This document shows, in pieces, positions 20,101 through 32,421 of a stretch of 64,000 nucleotides of DNA. Below the pieces are notes generated by a model. The model worked only from the letters and a program-made list of their open reading frames with translations, was not told the DNA's origin and searched no databases. The position numbers and the translations under genes are program-made. How positions within the stretch are numbered: the first letter of the stretch is position 1; each line of letters starts with the position of its first letter. This DNA is from Bryoerythrophyllum caledonicum (Eukaryota; Streptophyta; Bryopsida; Pottiales; Pottiaceae): contig OZ020524.1 in assembly GCA_963971425.1 (NCBI GenBank), forward strand, positions 21,319,022-21,383,021, in the 5' to 3' direction.

Positions 20101-23100
20101 GCAAAGCATTACATTGGTATCTCCTTGTTCCGATGCCACTTTCTCATGTTGGAATTACATAGTTCTGATTACACCCTGTTATCGCGTGGTTTAGTAGGAT
20201 GGGTAGTCTACTGGATGGATTCTTGCTACAGTTCTGGCGTATATCTCATACTGACGGAGATACTATGTTCTACATGAGTCAGAATTCTGGAAGCACATTC
20301 CACCCAATGAGCCGTTTCGGGTGTTGTTGGGGGACATGCGTGACAAATTATACAACACGCGTGAACGTATGGGGCAGTTGTTGGCCAATGGCAAGACTGA
20401 TATTCCAGTTGAAGATACTTTCACCGACTCTTCACAGGTTTGTACAGATCTTACGAACATATATCAATAAGCCGTCAAGTTGATTGATAGAGAATTTTAA
20501 ACTCAGCGCATTCTAACTTGGTTGCTCTACACTTTTGTTCTAGATCTTGGAGCCGTTGGAGCTGTGCCATCGATCGCTTTGTGAGACTGGAGACAAACCC
20601 ATTGCGGATGGTAGTCTCTTGGACTTCATGCGTCAGGTGTCATGCTTTGGCCTTGGCCTGGTGAAGCTCGACATCCGTCAGGAATCTGATCGGCACACTG
20701 ATGTTATTGATGCCATCACCAATCACCTTGGTATCGGTTCCTACCGCAATTGGTCGGAAGAGCAACGTCAGGTGTGTACTTCCACAGTTCGGATTTGTTA
20801 TTTACAACAAGATCAAAGTATATGAACGGGGAGGATAGATAAATACCCAATTTAGCTTTTTTGTTCAGTGTTCTTTCTAAATCTAACTTCTACATGTGTT
20901 TCTCAAGATTTTTCGTTTCTTAGTAGTTCAAAATAATTCGTGATATGTCCCGAACAGCATCGCAAACGAAATCAGCGTATCGTAGATGAGTCTCGCAGTG
21001 ATGCAGATGATTCTAATCTTCTCACGCTTGCAATGAACGTATGTTGTCTTTAGATTTTGGATTGGTCCAACTGTATTAACCCACAACTCAATTTTTTCTT
21101 CAGGAATGGCTTCTCAATGAACTTCGTGGGAAGCGTCCTCTTTTTGGAGCCGACCTACCCATGACGGAGGAAATTAAGGATGTCTTAGACACCTTCAAAG
21201 TGATTGCTGAGCTGCCATCAGATTGCTTTGGAGCTTATGTCATTTCTATGGCAACCGCACCATCAGATGTTCTAGCAGTTGAGCTTTTACAACGTGAATG
21301 TCGGGTTACGAAACCACTGCGAGTGGTTCCGTTATTTGAGAAGCTGGCTGACTTAGAGGCTGCCCCTGCGGCCCTGTCGCGTCTGTTTTCGATTGATTGG
21401 TATCTGAATCGCATCAATGGGAAGCAGGAGGTATGAGACTGCTCTTAAATGTTATTTCGCTGTTAGTTCCTACTTCGACCCTATCTTGGGCAAGAACTCT
21501 ATCGTCACTGGGATCTTTTAATGTGTAATGATATCAGTCAATTGAGCGTTCAATATCAGTGATAGTAACCATCCCTTTTTCCAAATACTAATTCACCTTG
21601 GTTTCCGTTCACAGGTTATGATAGGCTACTCGGACTCAGGGAAAGATGCAGGGCGCCTGTCAGCAGCGTGGCAAATGTTCAAGGCACAAGAGGACTTGGT
21701 CAAAGTGGCGAAGCAGTATGGAGTTCGTCTCACCATGTTCCATGGTCGGGGAGGTACTGTGGGTAGGGGCGGAGGCCCAACACATCTTGCTATTTTGTCC
21801 CAGCCTCCAGACACGATCAATGGCTCGTTACGAGTGACAATCCAAGGAGAAGTTATTGAGCAGTCGTTCGGAGAGGAGCATCTGTGCTTCAGGACAATGC
21901 AGCGCTTTACAGCGGCTACTCTGGAACATGGAATGCATCCCCCGATCGCCCCCAAACCCGAGTGGAGAGAGATCATGGATGTGATGGCCGTGGCATCCAC
22001 CAAAGAGTACCGCTCCATTGTTTTCCAGAATCCCAAGTTTGTGGAATATTTCCGTGCGGTGAGTCCCCGAGAATTGTGTGTTTCCCGTTTGAGGGCTTTT
22101 ATCGCTGTAAAGTATGCGTGATCCTTTGGTGTGGGTCGTCTTTCTAGCAGTTCCTATTACGGGTTGGTGATTATCGATAGGTCATGCAGATTGTATTCCG
22201 TACGTCTCCGCCTCCTTGATTTCCATTGGCTCTGATGCGGGGCACTTTCTGTACATGTTTGGCAGGCTACACCGGAGCTGGAGTATGGGCGCATGAACAT
22301 TGGAAGCCGCCCATCCAAACGCAAACCCAACGGAGGCATTGAGTCGCTGCGAGCCATCCCCTGGATTTTCGCGTGGACACAGACACGCTTCCATCTTCCA
22401 GTTTGGCTTGGCCTTGGGTCTGCTCTGAGAGAGACGCTGGAGACTAAACCCGGGAACATCGCCATTCTCCGCCGCATGTACAACCAGTGGCCCTTTTTCC
22501 GCGTGACCATCGATTTGGTGGAGATGGTGTTTGCCAAGGGAGATCCCCGCATTGCTGCTCTGTATGATAACCTGCTGGTGTCAGACGAGCTGAAGCCGCT
22601 TGGAGAGGAGCTGAGGCGCAAGTACGACGAAACCAGAAACCACCTCCTCCGGGTCCGTGCTCTCTCCTTCACTAGCTTGTTTTCGTATTTGAAGAACATC
22701 GATTGAATGGTTGTCTACGTTGTGGAGCCTTTATTTGCGACGAAAATTGCTACATGTGATCACTTATCATTGTACACATTTTGCTTTTCAAGACTTCCAG
22801 ACTCACTCGTTTTTTACGATCAAATTCTGCAGGTTGCAGGCCACGAGGACATTTTGCAGGGCAATCCCACACTGAAGCAACGCCTGCGGCTTCGAGAGCC
22901 CTACATTACTGCACTTAATGTTCAGCAGGCCCTGGTGCTGAAGAAAATGCGAGACCAGAGCGCCCAATTCTGCGCGTTTGAGAACGGTCAATCCGATATA
23001 CCCAAATCACCCAAACGCGCTGCAGAGCTGGTGGAGCTGAATCCAACCACTGAATTTCCACCGGGACTGGAGGACACTCTCATCCTCACCATGAAGGGTA

Positions 23101-23129
23101 TCGCCGCCGGCATCCAGAATACAGGATAG
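17172..23129 (+). CDS. PPC: Phosphoenolpyruvate carboxylase, plant type (13 exons, 993 aa)
   Basis: Carboxylates PEP to oxaloacetate in the cytosol. Exons: 17172-17330, 17838-18241, 18555-18639, 18844-19066, 19754-19857, 20029-20116, 20283-20437, 20544-20771, 20958-21038, 21104-21430, 21615-22058, 22266-22652, 22833-23129. Phases close to 994 codons with stop. The N-terminal SIDAQMR block keeps the kinase-target Ser at residue 8. Catalytic LTAHPTQ has His 173; [11 protein letters not shown] and [13 protein letters not shown] follow; the C terminus is QNTG, as in plant-type enzymes. Ala 802 in IFAWTQ is the C3-type residue (C4 maize has Ser there). Exon 9 adds 27 residues (483-509) absent from the Arabidopsis protein as I recall it. 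Without it the length is 966, the usual size. Confidence 0.97.
20958..21038 (+). other. Extra phase 0-0 cassette exon in PEPC
   Basis: 81 bases flanked by AG and GT, open in frame, encoding a charged 27-residue stretch that starts HRKRNQR and includes DESRSDADD. It lies between SEEQRQ and EWLLNEL, which are joined directly in flowering-plant PEPC. Skipping it keeps the frame, so it may be alternatively spliced. Confidence 0.65.
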
Positions 23130-24406
23130 AGTTCAGGTATTCACCGCAGCTTCCTTTGCCTTATCTTACCTGAGCACAACTGCCGTACCAAAATATACAT
23201 ATGCCTGCCTTTAATTCAGCTTTCAGTCTTCAGTTGGCTTCAATCTCAGATCGCTACTCCTGAAATGACGTTGTGAGCGCTGTCCGTGCTGCGCAGGCAC
23301 GATCGGAGGAAGCCCCGAACCTCCTCCGAATGTGAAACTACGTAACAGCAATCAGCGTTGCTGTGATCGCCTTGGTCCCGGCCTTCGTCACCTGATGTGC
23401 GCCAGCCGCCATTTACCGGAAGTGAGATTCCTCACAAGAACGCTTTTGCTGGCCATGTTTTCGTTGTGGTCAGGAAGAGATACAGTACACGCTCCCCAAA
23501 CACTTGTGGTTGATTTGGGTGCTACTGATGTTCGAGTAGCTAGATTGTGTCCAGTAGTCTATAATTCGCAGACAATGTGGATGGTGGCTTGACCACCACC
23601 AAAGCCGAAGTTTTTACTAGGTCTAAATAATCTTCCACAATCATGTAATACAGGGAGGCGGTCTTGACGCCAGTTGTGCCTTCCTGTGCTGTCGTGAATC
23701 AGTAAACCTTTTTCCTAGACGTGTGCCATGTGCTTGCAACTCCAAAATGCTTGCCATGTAATCTAGGGCTTTTTCGGGATGGATCGAGGGCCCAGACACG
23801 GAGATTCGTGTCCACAACTTCTCTGCGCGCCGTGGCTGATCGCTCGTTACGCTGGTGGTGTAGTAGTTCATCTCCACCACGCAGGAGAAGGAGCATACAT
23901 CCGCGGGTAAAGACACACTCTTGGTTTCCAGTGCCTCTACCATACTGACCGTCGCACTATTTATGAGCCCACACTAACCATAAACTTTTCACTCACCCGA
24001 CGACATTTGATTCCTTACTCAATCAGTGCACAACAGGAACAATGCGTCATGGCATCCAACTGAAGCTATCGCTGTCGTCTGATCTCATACCCCAAGTCCC
24101 ATCTCACCTTTCGTCCCTTTCTAACTCCTATTGTTTTCCTCCGAAGATTGTACATACAGGGAAAATAGAGAAAGAGGTCATGTGTGTATGGCAGGAGGTG
24201 GGATGGAATGCATCACTCAGCTGTAGTTTAGGTCTTGGGTCATGTGCTCATTGTGTGAGTAGGGTTTCGGCATCGTGGAATTAGCTAATTCTTAATCTTG
24301 GTGAGGTTTTCATTGTTTGCACGAGTAGGGTTTTGGAGGGCGAGCATCTTGGAGATTTTTCAGCTGTAGTTTTGAGAGGTTGATTGGTCATCACGATGTG
24401 GAGTCG
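23130..24406. other. Spacer between PEPC and GT14 gene
   Basis: The first few hundred bases are probably PEPC 3' UTR, and the last few hundred the promoter and leader of the next gene. Short ORFs here show no known domain. No repeat was noticed. Confidence 0.5.
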
Positions 24407-26401
24407 ATGGATCATCACCACAACGTCGGCCTGGAGCGGATCAAGAGCAGGGCGGCGTCTCTGATCACTCGCGACGTCGCGACAGATGATGCACCTCCGT
24501 CGACGGCGCCACCTCGGATTGATGGATCCTCAGGAGAGAATTCTTCCGTGAGGGTTGAGTTTTGGGACCGGATCAAGCCGCGGAGGAGGCTGTGTGTGCA
24601 AGCGATGAGGAGGAACCAGGATATTGTGATGAGGATGGAGCGCAAGCGTCTGGTTCCGTCCGCTATTGTGTTCGTCTTGCTGCTTCTTCTGGGATCGTTC
24701 AGTTTGTCGCGCCACTCTCGCGTGATCTCCGTCGTGACCCCACTTCAGAGCCTGGAGAGCAGCCACGCAGCTCTCGAGATCGACGTTGACGCTGTAACGG
24801 CCATGGAGGTGTTGCCGCCTCCGCCCAGGCTCGCCTACTTGATCTCCGGCACGAGGGGCGACGGGCGGCGGATGAAGCGGACGCTGCAAGCGCTCTACCA
24901 CCCGCGGAACTACTACTTGCTGCACTTGGACCTGGAGGCGCCGCCGTGGGAGCGCCTCGAGATCGCCCGCTACGTCAAGGGCGAGGAGGTGTTCCAGCAG
25001 AACGCGAACGTGTTCGTGGTGGGGAAGGCCAATCTGGTCACGTACCGGGGCCCGACCATGGTCGCGGCCACGCTGCATGGCGCCGCGATCTTGCTGCGGA
25101 AGGCCAAGGACTGGGACTGGTTCATCAACTTGAGTGCCGCGGATTACCCTCTTGTCACTCAGGATGGTGAGTCGATGTTGAAATAGCTGACATGCTGATT
25201 AGCGTTACATGTTTTGTCAGTGATCTCGAGAGCTGCGTGATCTGTTTGCAGATGTTTCAGAAGTTGCAGATGTGGTGGCTCGTGTTTGCAGATGTTGTAA
25301 TTACCATTTTATGTGGTCTTCATCCTGCTAGGTTGGAGTGCTAGGTTGGCACCTTGGTGACTGATGCATATTGTTGTTCTGGTTGCAGATCTTCTGCACG
25401 TTTTTTCTTACTTGCCGAGGGATTTGAATTTCATCGAGCACACCAGCGACATTGGCTGGAAAGAGTAAGTGTATTTTTCCATTGACCACTTGTGAATTCA
25501 TCATCACCAAGGAGATATGGATTAGGGGTAATCATACATATCAGTCAGAAGCAGGTTGTGTCTTTTGAGCTCCGCTAACTAGATCATGGGAAGGCACGAT
25601 GATAAGAATTGTGGAAAGAATGTGCTGTGGATATATTGATAGCACGGTTTGCGATGTGGCCAGGTTCCAGAGAGCGAAACCTATCATCATCGACCCGGGG
25701 TTGTATCAGAACAAGAAAACCGACATCTTCTGGGCAACTCAAAGGCGAGCTGTGCCAACGGCATTCCGACTGTTCACAGGTCATAAGCAAGCAGCGTTTC
25801 TCTCACATTAACCTAGGGTTTTCCTCATGTTCAGTCCATGAAAGAGTACTTGTGACTGATTCCTGGTCCGTGGATCTGCTCAGGCTCGGCGTGGTTTGCG
25901 CTATCGCGCGCCTTCATGGAGTACTGCAACGTGGGGTGGGAGAATCTGCCGCGCACGCTGCTCATGTACTACACCAACTTCGTGTCGTCCCCGGAGGGCT
26001 ACTTCCACACGGTGCTGTGCAACAGCCAGGAGTTTCGCAACACCACCGTCAACCACGACCTGCACTACATCAAGTGGGACACACCGCCCAAGCAGCACCC
26101 CAACTCGCTCACCCTCGCCGACATGCCCAACATGACCCGGAGCGGCGCGGCATTCGCCCGCAAGTTCGACATCGACGACCCGGTCCTGGACGAGATCGAC
26201 GCCACGCTCCTCAACAGGAAGCGCGGCGCGTTTACGCCCGGCGGGTGGTGCATTGGGAGCCGGAGGAATGATGATCCGTGCGCTTTGAGGGGAGATCATG
26301 GTCTGTTGCGGCCCGGCCCGGGCGCGCGCCGCTTCGAGGATCTCGTCGTGCGCTTGCTGTCACCCGCCGCATTTCGGACGCAACAGTGTGTGAGCGTGTA
26401 A
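24407..26401 (+). CDS. GT14 core-2/I-branching-like glycosyltransferase (4 exons, 489 aa)
   Basis: Exons 24407-25166, 25389-25464, 25664-25779 and 25884-26401 close in phase to 490 codons with stop. A basic N-terminal tail is followed by one membrane anchor (about residues 83-100), typical of a Golgi type II protein. The catalytic region has LAYLISGTRGD, LHLDLEAP, DWDWFINLSAADYPL, FIEHTSDIGW, IIIDPGLY, SSPEGYFHTV and TPGGWCIGSR, the block order of plant GT14 proteins, some of which are arabinogalactan glucuronosyltransferases. The first in-frame ATG was taken as start. The exact donor and acceptor sugars are not readable from sequence. Confidence 0.93.
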
Positions 26402-26900
26402 TCTGGTGGCCTTGTTCTTATCTAAACTCCTAATCCTTTCTTCAAGTTTCTTTGGTTTAGAAGCTGTCTTGAGCACAGGAACATCAGTGTGCATATTACA
26501 AGGTTTTAGTTCACCGACCATGTTCAGAAATTGGATCTGACGGCTCATTGTATACTACCAAACCAGAAAGAGAGATGTTGATCATAATTTATCATAATTT
26601 GGAATGAAAGTCATGTTGAACAATGATCGGTAATTTGATGCCATGAGCACACACACACCCAAGGCTAACTTGGTATTTGCTCAGTCAGGGCTGCACACAC
26701 GCCTCTAAAGTTCAGACTATACAATGGATGATTATATTATTCTTTTAGCAAATCATAATAACATATTGATAAATCAATGACGGAAACAAAAATAGATCCT
26801 GAAAAAAAATAAACAATCAAAGAATAAAAGAAACTCATCAAATCACCCCTTCCTCTTGTGCTCTAACTGTAGCTAAAGATAGTCTACAGCAGAACTGGAA
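26402..26900. other. Spacer after GT14 gene
   Basis: Probably 3' UTR then AT-rich spacer. A short CACACACAC run lies near 26650. No gene seen. Confidence 0.5.
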
Positions 26901-26984
26901 TCATGCCCCATAATTGACGCCATCACAATCATGCCCCATAATTGACGCCATCACAATCATGCCCCGTAATTGACGCCATCACAA
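26901..26984 (+). repeat. 28-bp tandem repeat x3 upstream of metallothionein
   Basis: Three units (26901-26928, 26929-26956, 26957-26984) are identical except for one A-to-G change in the third. Each contains AATTGACGCCATCAC, which includes TGACG, the core of as-1-type bZIP sites. The array lies about 200-280 bases before the TATA box, so it may be a regulatory element. Confidence 0.9.
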
Positions 26985-27182
26985 AAGGAGAAGGTGCAGT
27001 TTCATTCCTCGTATCAAGCATTCGTGAAGGGGCTTCGGGCAGTTACAATCCAATGGCTGCAGCTTCTTCCGTGCATCTCAAGTCCTATCAAGACAAACAA
27101 GTTGTTGAGAGAGATGACTTGGGGTGCAACCAAAAGATTCCAACTGGTTCCGTGACGCACACACAAACTGTCTAGAAAGAGG

Positions 27183-27188
27183 TATAAA
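27183..27188 (+). promoter_or_regulatory. TATA box of the metallothionein gene
   Basis: TATAAA 98 bases before the end of the 5' leader. Transcription would start near 27213, giving a leader of about 70 bases. Confidence 0.7.
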
Positions 27189-27285
27189 GAAGGGCCTGTG
27201 CTGCACTGAACCCTCATAACCTGCACCTTCCTTCCGTGCTCAAGCTCTTCCGTTGTCTAGCTCTCACTTCAAGCTCTTGACAACC

Positions 27286-27641
27286 ATGTCTGGATGTGGA
27301 AGCGCCAACTGCAAATGCGGCAGCGACTGCCGCTGCAGCGCTGGATGCGGGTGCGCCCTCATCGTTTTCTTAGATAATATGATTCCTTGAGGTTTCGGTG
27401 TCAACGTATCTATCCCAGTTGTGTTGACTAGATGTTTGTCGAGTGGATTTTCAGGTGCTGCAGGACTTTGGCTGAGCCGACCTTCAAGTAAGTTGCAGAG
27501 CTCCTGAACTTGCAGCGATCTTTTTATCCATGTAATCTTCTCAGATTAAAAGTTTTGTTTGGTTTTTGCAGCTACAACTCGGAGAATGACTGTAAGTGTG
27601 GACCCAGTTGCAACTGTGCCGACTGCGGTTGCCACAAGTGA
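27286..27641 (+). CDS. Metallothionein, plant type (3 exons, 55 aa)
   Basis: A Cys-rich metal-binding protein of the cytosol for Cu/Zn buffering and metal tolerance. Exons 27286-27350, 27455-27487 and 27572-27641 close in phase to 56 codons with stop. There are 14 Cys in two clusters. The N-terminal one starts MSGCGSANCKCG and ends CGCC; the C-terminal one has CKC, CNC and CGC and ends CHK. The linker between clusters is only about 15 residues (RTLAEPTFNYNSEND), much shorter than in flowering-plant types 1-3, and recalls moss metallothioneins. A good TATA box and a TGACG repeat array lie upstream. Confidence 0.9.
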
Positions 27642-28556
27642 TCGATGAGGTGCCATAGCAGCATGTGACAAACGGCTACTACTACCTAAGAGAATGTTCA
27701 ACAGATGGTGGTGCGGCAACGATGAGAGGTGATCGTATCCCTTGTGAGCAGATGTTGATATTATGAGTTAGACATGGATTATAGCGTAAGGTTACTCATC
27801 TTGCCCACTCTGTTGTGTGGAGGTTGTGTATTACTCAAGTGAATGGATGATTTGTTCCGAAAATCAGTGAAAGTCTTCTGTTGTCATGTATGACAAGTCG
27901 TGGTAATCTTACCCTTCGAGTCACTTCTGCTCCTGAAACCAGAATCTTACAACCAGATTTTGCATATATTTTCTTCACAAAGTCACAATGTTCTGGACAA
28001 AATTTCATGCTCATTCAACCACTTTCGTGTAAGTTTCAACTGTAAAATTAGCTCTATGATGTCTCCGTTAACTAGTCTACTCAAGACCTGTTTACAGTCT
28101 CGTCATCAACTAGTTTTGCTAAAGTAATGTTGCCTTGTCCCTTCAACGTGTAGGAGGTACCTGAGAGAACCAAAGAGAGTGCAGGAGGACCTTGGGAGTT
28201 CTGTGGGTGCAATCTCAATATCCTGCCATTCGTGTGCTGCAATCATGGAAAATTGCGTTTCTCACCTTCATGAGATTTATTAGGGCGCTGAAAATCACAA
28301 TTTGACATGACCGAGTCTTCCATTTGCATCAGAACTTCACTTAGATTGACGGAAGTTCAATCTAAATTGATGACTTCACGGATCCCACACACACACACAC
28401 ACACGTTCACGTTCAGACGCTGTAATCCTTCTAACGTGCAGCAGTGTAACCCTTAGACTAATAAGTAATCCTCTTGGCGATGCGTTGCAGTCATTATGTT
28501 GTGTAATCCTTCTGGTGATGTGTTGCAATCTTGTCAATAGGGATGTTACAATCTTG
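27642..28556. other. Spacer between metallothionein and UGLYAH 3' ends
   Basis: Convergent gene ends, so both 3' UTRs lie here. It holds a (CA)n run (about 28386-28403) and short direct repeats around GTAATCCTTCTGG and TTGTCAATAGGGATGT (28430-28575), the last of which overlaps the UGLYAH stop codon. No gene seen. Confidence 0.5.
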
Positions 28557-31500
28557 TCAATAGGGATGTAGCAATGGATCTCTGGCGGTGTCTTTGTACA
28601 AAATGTAGCGTGACCTCGTCTTCCCCAAAGCTGCATACCTGCCATTTTCACAACCATTCCCAAAAACATCAGCCAGGTACCGGTTTGGGACCCAAGGATT
28701 AGATCTAGGGCATAGTGATATTACAGAATCTGAGGTTAGGGTTTGGTGATATCATGGAGAGGGTTAGGATTTAGTGATGAAATAAAAGAAGACATGGAGT
28801 AGTGGTATTTTAAAAGTGGATAGGGTTCAGTGATATTGTAGACGACGTAAGGATGTACCATTGAGGAACAAATGGAGCCATCCAAATGACGTCTCCAGCT
28901 TGGACAGGGTACCTGCACATGCCACCTTCTTCAGTGCTTTGACATGTGATAACAAGTTTTCTATCAGATATAGAATTGCAACAGAAGAAAATACTTTTAT
29001 TCGGAACTTTGAAGGTGTGAGAAACTATAACCATTTGTCAGCTAGTCGGTAGATGCCACGGCCTTCCAAGAGCAGAAGTCCATGCTGGTTGTAATGCACC
29101 TCCTGCAAAAAAAAAGTTCAAAAATAAATAAATTATGAGGATCTATAACACCAAAACAAAAAGTGTCTGCAGTGATCTTTTTAAGGTATTTATAGCCCAT
29201 TTGCTACTCTCAAATTTTGGTGGCTCTAGCAACTAGTAACCTAGATATCAACAAGTTATCACTGAAGTATCACCTAAATATCAGACTGATATTACATGGG
29301 TATTTGAAAATATCTTGACTAGAAGGAAAATATGTATATTCCCTGGGAATTTCATTATTACCTTCACAATCAAGTACTCCCCAGGTTGAAAATCCATGAC
29401 CTGGACAATGAAGCAACATCCATCAGGATAAGATTCAACACAAAGTGCCCACCTGAGCAATCCTGTAATGACTTTTAGAACAATACACCAGACCCTTCAA
29501 ACATGTATAGATAAAATAGAAACTTCATATGCATATTGAAACTACCCATATTGTAGGGTGATTTTACCTTTTTTTCCACGTTTTAAATTATTTATTTGAG
29601 GTTTAATGAGCTATATTAAACTTCTGGAAAGACGGTAAAGTATGTACATGGATGTTGAAGTCATAGGTTGGAGTTGCAGGCAGCAACTTCCTAAGATCAA
29701 AGACCTGGGCATGCAAAAAGACCATAACTCAATTAGCGCAAACAGTTTTCAGAGCACAATTGCAAGAGCCTTCCATACTGAAATTTTTTGCAGCATCAAC
29801 TGACCATAAGTTTCATTTTAATTTCATAACTTCTACCTCGCCTGGTGTTTCCAAGTTTGGTTGCTCGCTGGTCTGACCAGTGAAAAGCTTTGGTGCTCCA
29901 TCTCCACCCTTGGAGTATCTGAAGGAATAATCAGCACAACATGAAAATTTAGCATCATCCGTTGAGTTGTCTGTAAAGTTTTAATGAGATACCCCTCATT
30001 TTATTTATAATTCTATTATTTGTAAAGTTCCCATAAGGTCCAGCAACTCGATGACAGAGAAATCTACAAGCGTGATAGATTACAAGAAAAGAGGTCAAAA
30101 CTCATGATATATTTTACCTAACCAACAAATAACTTTAGTATGGAGTCAAATACTAAAACATCCACCCTTCGGAAAAGAAATAAGCAACCTGCAGCAGTCT
30201 TACCTGCGCTCAAATACCACCAGCGTTGCAGATTGACTGGCAGAAAACGTGTGCTCTGAATCGGGAGGAATGTATGCAAACTCGTCCACCTGAAAAAGGG
30301 GGAATTCAATAAGGATGGAATGAATTTAGAGCCTATAAGAACAGAACATGAGTTGAAGGTTTGAAGAAGATGGTAACCTTCAAAGTTGCGGTTAAATCTG
30401 CAGTCAGAGTAATTTCGCCTTTCACAACGAACACGAACCTGCAGAAAAGTGAAAATTATGAGAAACACCACTCCATTTGAAATAGTAGTTTTGACACAAA
30501 AATCTGCTGAGCATGAAAACTCACCTCTCAATGCCTGATGGTGGCACAGCAGAGGACGAGTTACCTGCAGAAAAACATCAAAGAGTAGTAACCATTTTGA
30601 TGAAAAATTATTAAATGGATTGATCTATCATCTCAAAATTATGCAAAAAGGGTATTAGATAGTGCACTGGTTCTGAATTACCTGCCATGTGAGCAAGGTA
30701 CATGGTGAAATGAGCACCCATTGCAGGGGTGATCAAGTAGGCCGCCAAGGTGTTGACCCTGAGGAAAAACAATAGAGGTACCATCATTCTAGAATCCAAA
30801 ACAACAAAAAAGAATGCTCCCAGTTCTTATTACTGTGCTCTACAGACAAGGGGAGAATTTACCAGCCAGGAAGAGGGCTGTAGACTTGGCTTTCAGGTGT
30901 GATGAGGGCATGGTCTCTTTCATGAACGCTCCTGGTGAACCCTGGCAGATCTGTTCACACAAATGTCAATCAGAAAAATCATCTCTAGAATACGTGTGAT
31001 TAGCTATGGAAGAAATTATTCTCTAGAATTCATGTGACTGAAGCCGACATTCCGTGCAAGTACAAACTGGTTTTATGTCTGTGCCTTAGGATACCATTTT
31101 TTGAGACCATTTTGTAGGTACCTTGAAGATGAGATGCTGCCAAAGTAGGATCCGTCACCTTGGAATAGATGTCAGATGTGTCCGTGGCTACACCAAACCC
31201 TCCACAAGTAGATGATGCCAACACTGCGAAGAAAATTAGGTCAGTCACTCTCCAGATCAAAACCACAAGGAAATCAAAACCTGCCTCGAGATAGTAAAAT
31301 TTCCTAGTTTCTGATCCCAAAAAACCCTAACTAGGAGACATTGAAGCACAAAGCCACGTTGTGGCATGTGCACACTTCTCAACATAACCTCCGAAACTAG
31401 CTAGCAAAAACCAAGTTCCCAATTCTCAAACCACAGAAGACGAGTTCTTGCAAACATTGAGCACAACCAAAAACGAGACAGAAGTACAAGTTACTAGCAA

Positions 31501-31615
31501 GGTACAAACTTTTGCAAACTTTACCATCTTCACAAAGCGGGGAACCCGCGGCGACAGCGGCGGAGAAGGTGAGGAACAGAAGCGGAAGGAACATCGCCAT
31601 CGCCGTCGCCGTCAT
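28557..31615 (-). CDS. UGLYAH: (S)-ureidoglycine aminohydrolase (13 exons, 306 aa)
   Basis: Converts (S)-ureidoglycine to (S)-ureidoglycolate plus ammonia in ER purine catabolism, with Mn. Exons from the 5' end: 31525-31615, 31122-31223, 30863-30941, 30682-30758, 30525-30564, 30378-30438, 30204-30289, 29837-29918, 29648-29704, 29362-29400, 29032-29102, 28859-28912, 28557-28638. Phases close to 307 codons with stop. An N-terminal hydrophobic signal peptide is followed by the cupin sequence: SRSVH-type block RDHALITPESQVYSP, AAYLITPAMGAHF, ETPGEVFDLRKLLP, EVHYNQHGLLLLEGRG and VIWMAPFVPQW. Metal ligands known in the Arabidopsis enzyme map to Glu 239, His 241, His 245 and Gln 279, all kept. It is divergent to UAH, the next enzyme of the pathway. 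Confidence 0.96.
29231..29318. repeat. Degenerate minisatellite, period 11 (locus 2), in a UGLYAH intron
   Basis: Eight units of 11 bases, e.g. AAGTTATCACT, GAAGTATCACC, TAAATATCAGA, CTGATATTACA, TGGGTATTTGA. It lies in the intron between exons 29032-29102 and 29362-29400. The core GGGTATCAC is shared with other loci. Confidence 0.65.
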
Positions 31616-32421
31616 CTTCGTGTCTGAGGCTCAGGCTGTCCTTATGGAACGTCGACGCGGTGATATCCGCCCTACGACCATGGACTGTCGCAAGGCTTTG
31701 GAGATTCCGCTTTTCTGTGGACGGTTGCTCCCAAAGTGAAGGATAACACGAGGATAATCCTCCGCTACTGTACTAGTTTCATGTGTGGACCGCTGTGAAT
31801 GGATTCGATGTTGTTGTACTTGACTTGGGCCTCGTCAGTGCCACTGTGGAATCTGTGAATCGTTTGTCACCAGACTAGATCAGAGTTTGGGATCCGGGAA
31901 TGCCTTGATCTCCGTCGTCGATTGAGACCAGGTAAAAACAGGAATCATGCTAGAACTATTATGAAATATGATTTTTCACTGTTGTACGAAACTGTAGATG
32001 ATTTGGACCATTATTTGTTATTCGAAATTCTTCGCGTTGGAGCAGAATCGATGTTGTGGTTGACGAATTCCTTGTGGGTGATGATTTCATGCATGTGATG
32101 ACAAGAATGTGACGAGGCTGGCAGACGCATTGCGCTGTGACTTTGCAGTGTTGAATTTCTTGTGCTCTGTGCTCGTCAGAGTTGATGCTACGAACTAGGG
32201 CTCACATGAGACATCTGGCGGAGCCCATGAGTGGCAACTGCAAACTTATCTCTGTCCAGGTACTACTGTTGTAGGAGATGAGCTTTTTACGGTCAGAAAA
32301 AGCTGTTGTGGTGATGCAATTCTAGTGCTTTGGTTTCATGGCAGATGAGGTAGCGTCGCTCGAAATTCAGCATCTTCTCCGAAGTGGGTAGTGCTCACCA
32401 GGTCCTTCTTTTGCGAGAAGA
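31616..32421. promoter_or_regulatory. Shared 806-bp intergenic region of UGLYAH and UAH
   Basis: The start codons of two divergent ureide-pathway genes face away from each other across 806 bases. It must hold both promoters and leaders. A donor-like CAGGTAAAA near 31930 suggests a leader intron on the UAH side. An ATG at 32338 opens a 17-codon upstream ORF ending at 32391. No clear TATA box was identified. Confidence 0.7.

Noticed and set aside
24530..25078. 182-aa minus-strand ORF
   Set aside because: Antisense shadow of GT14 exon 1.
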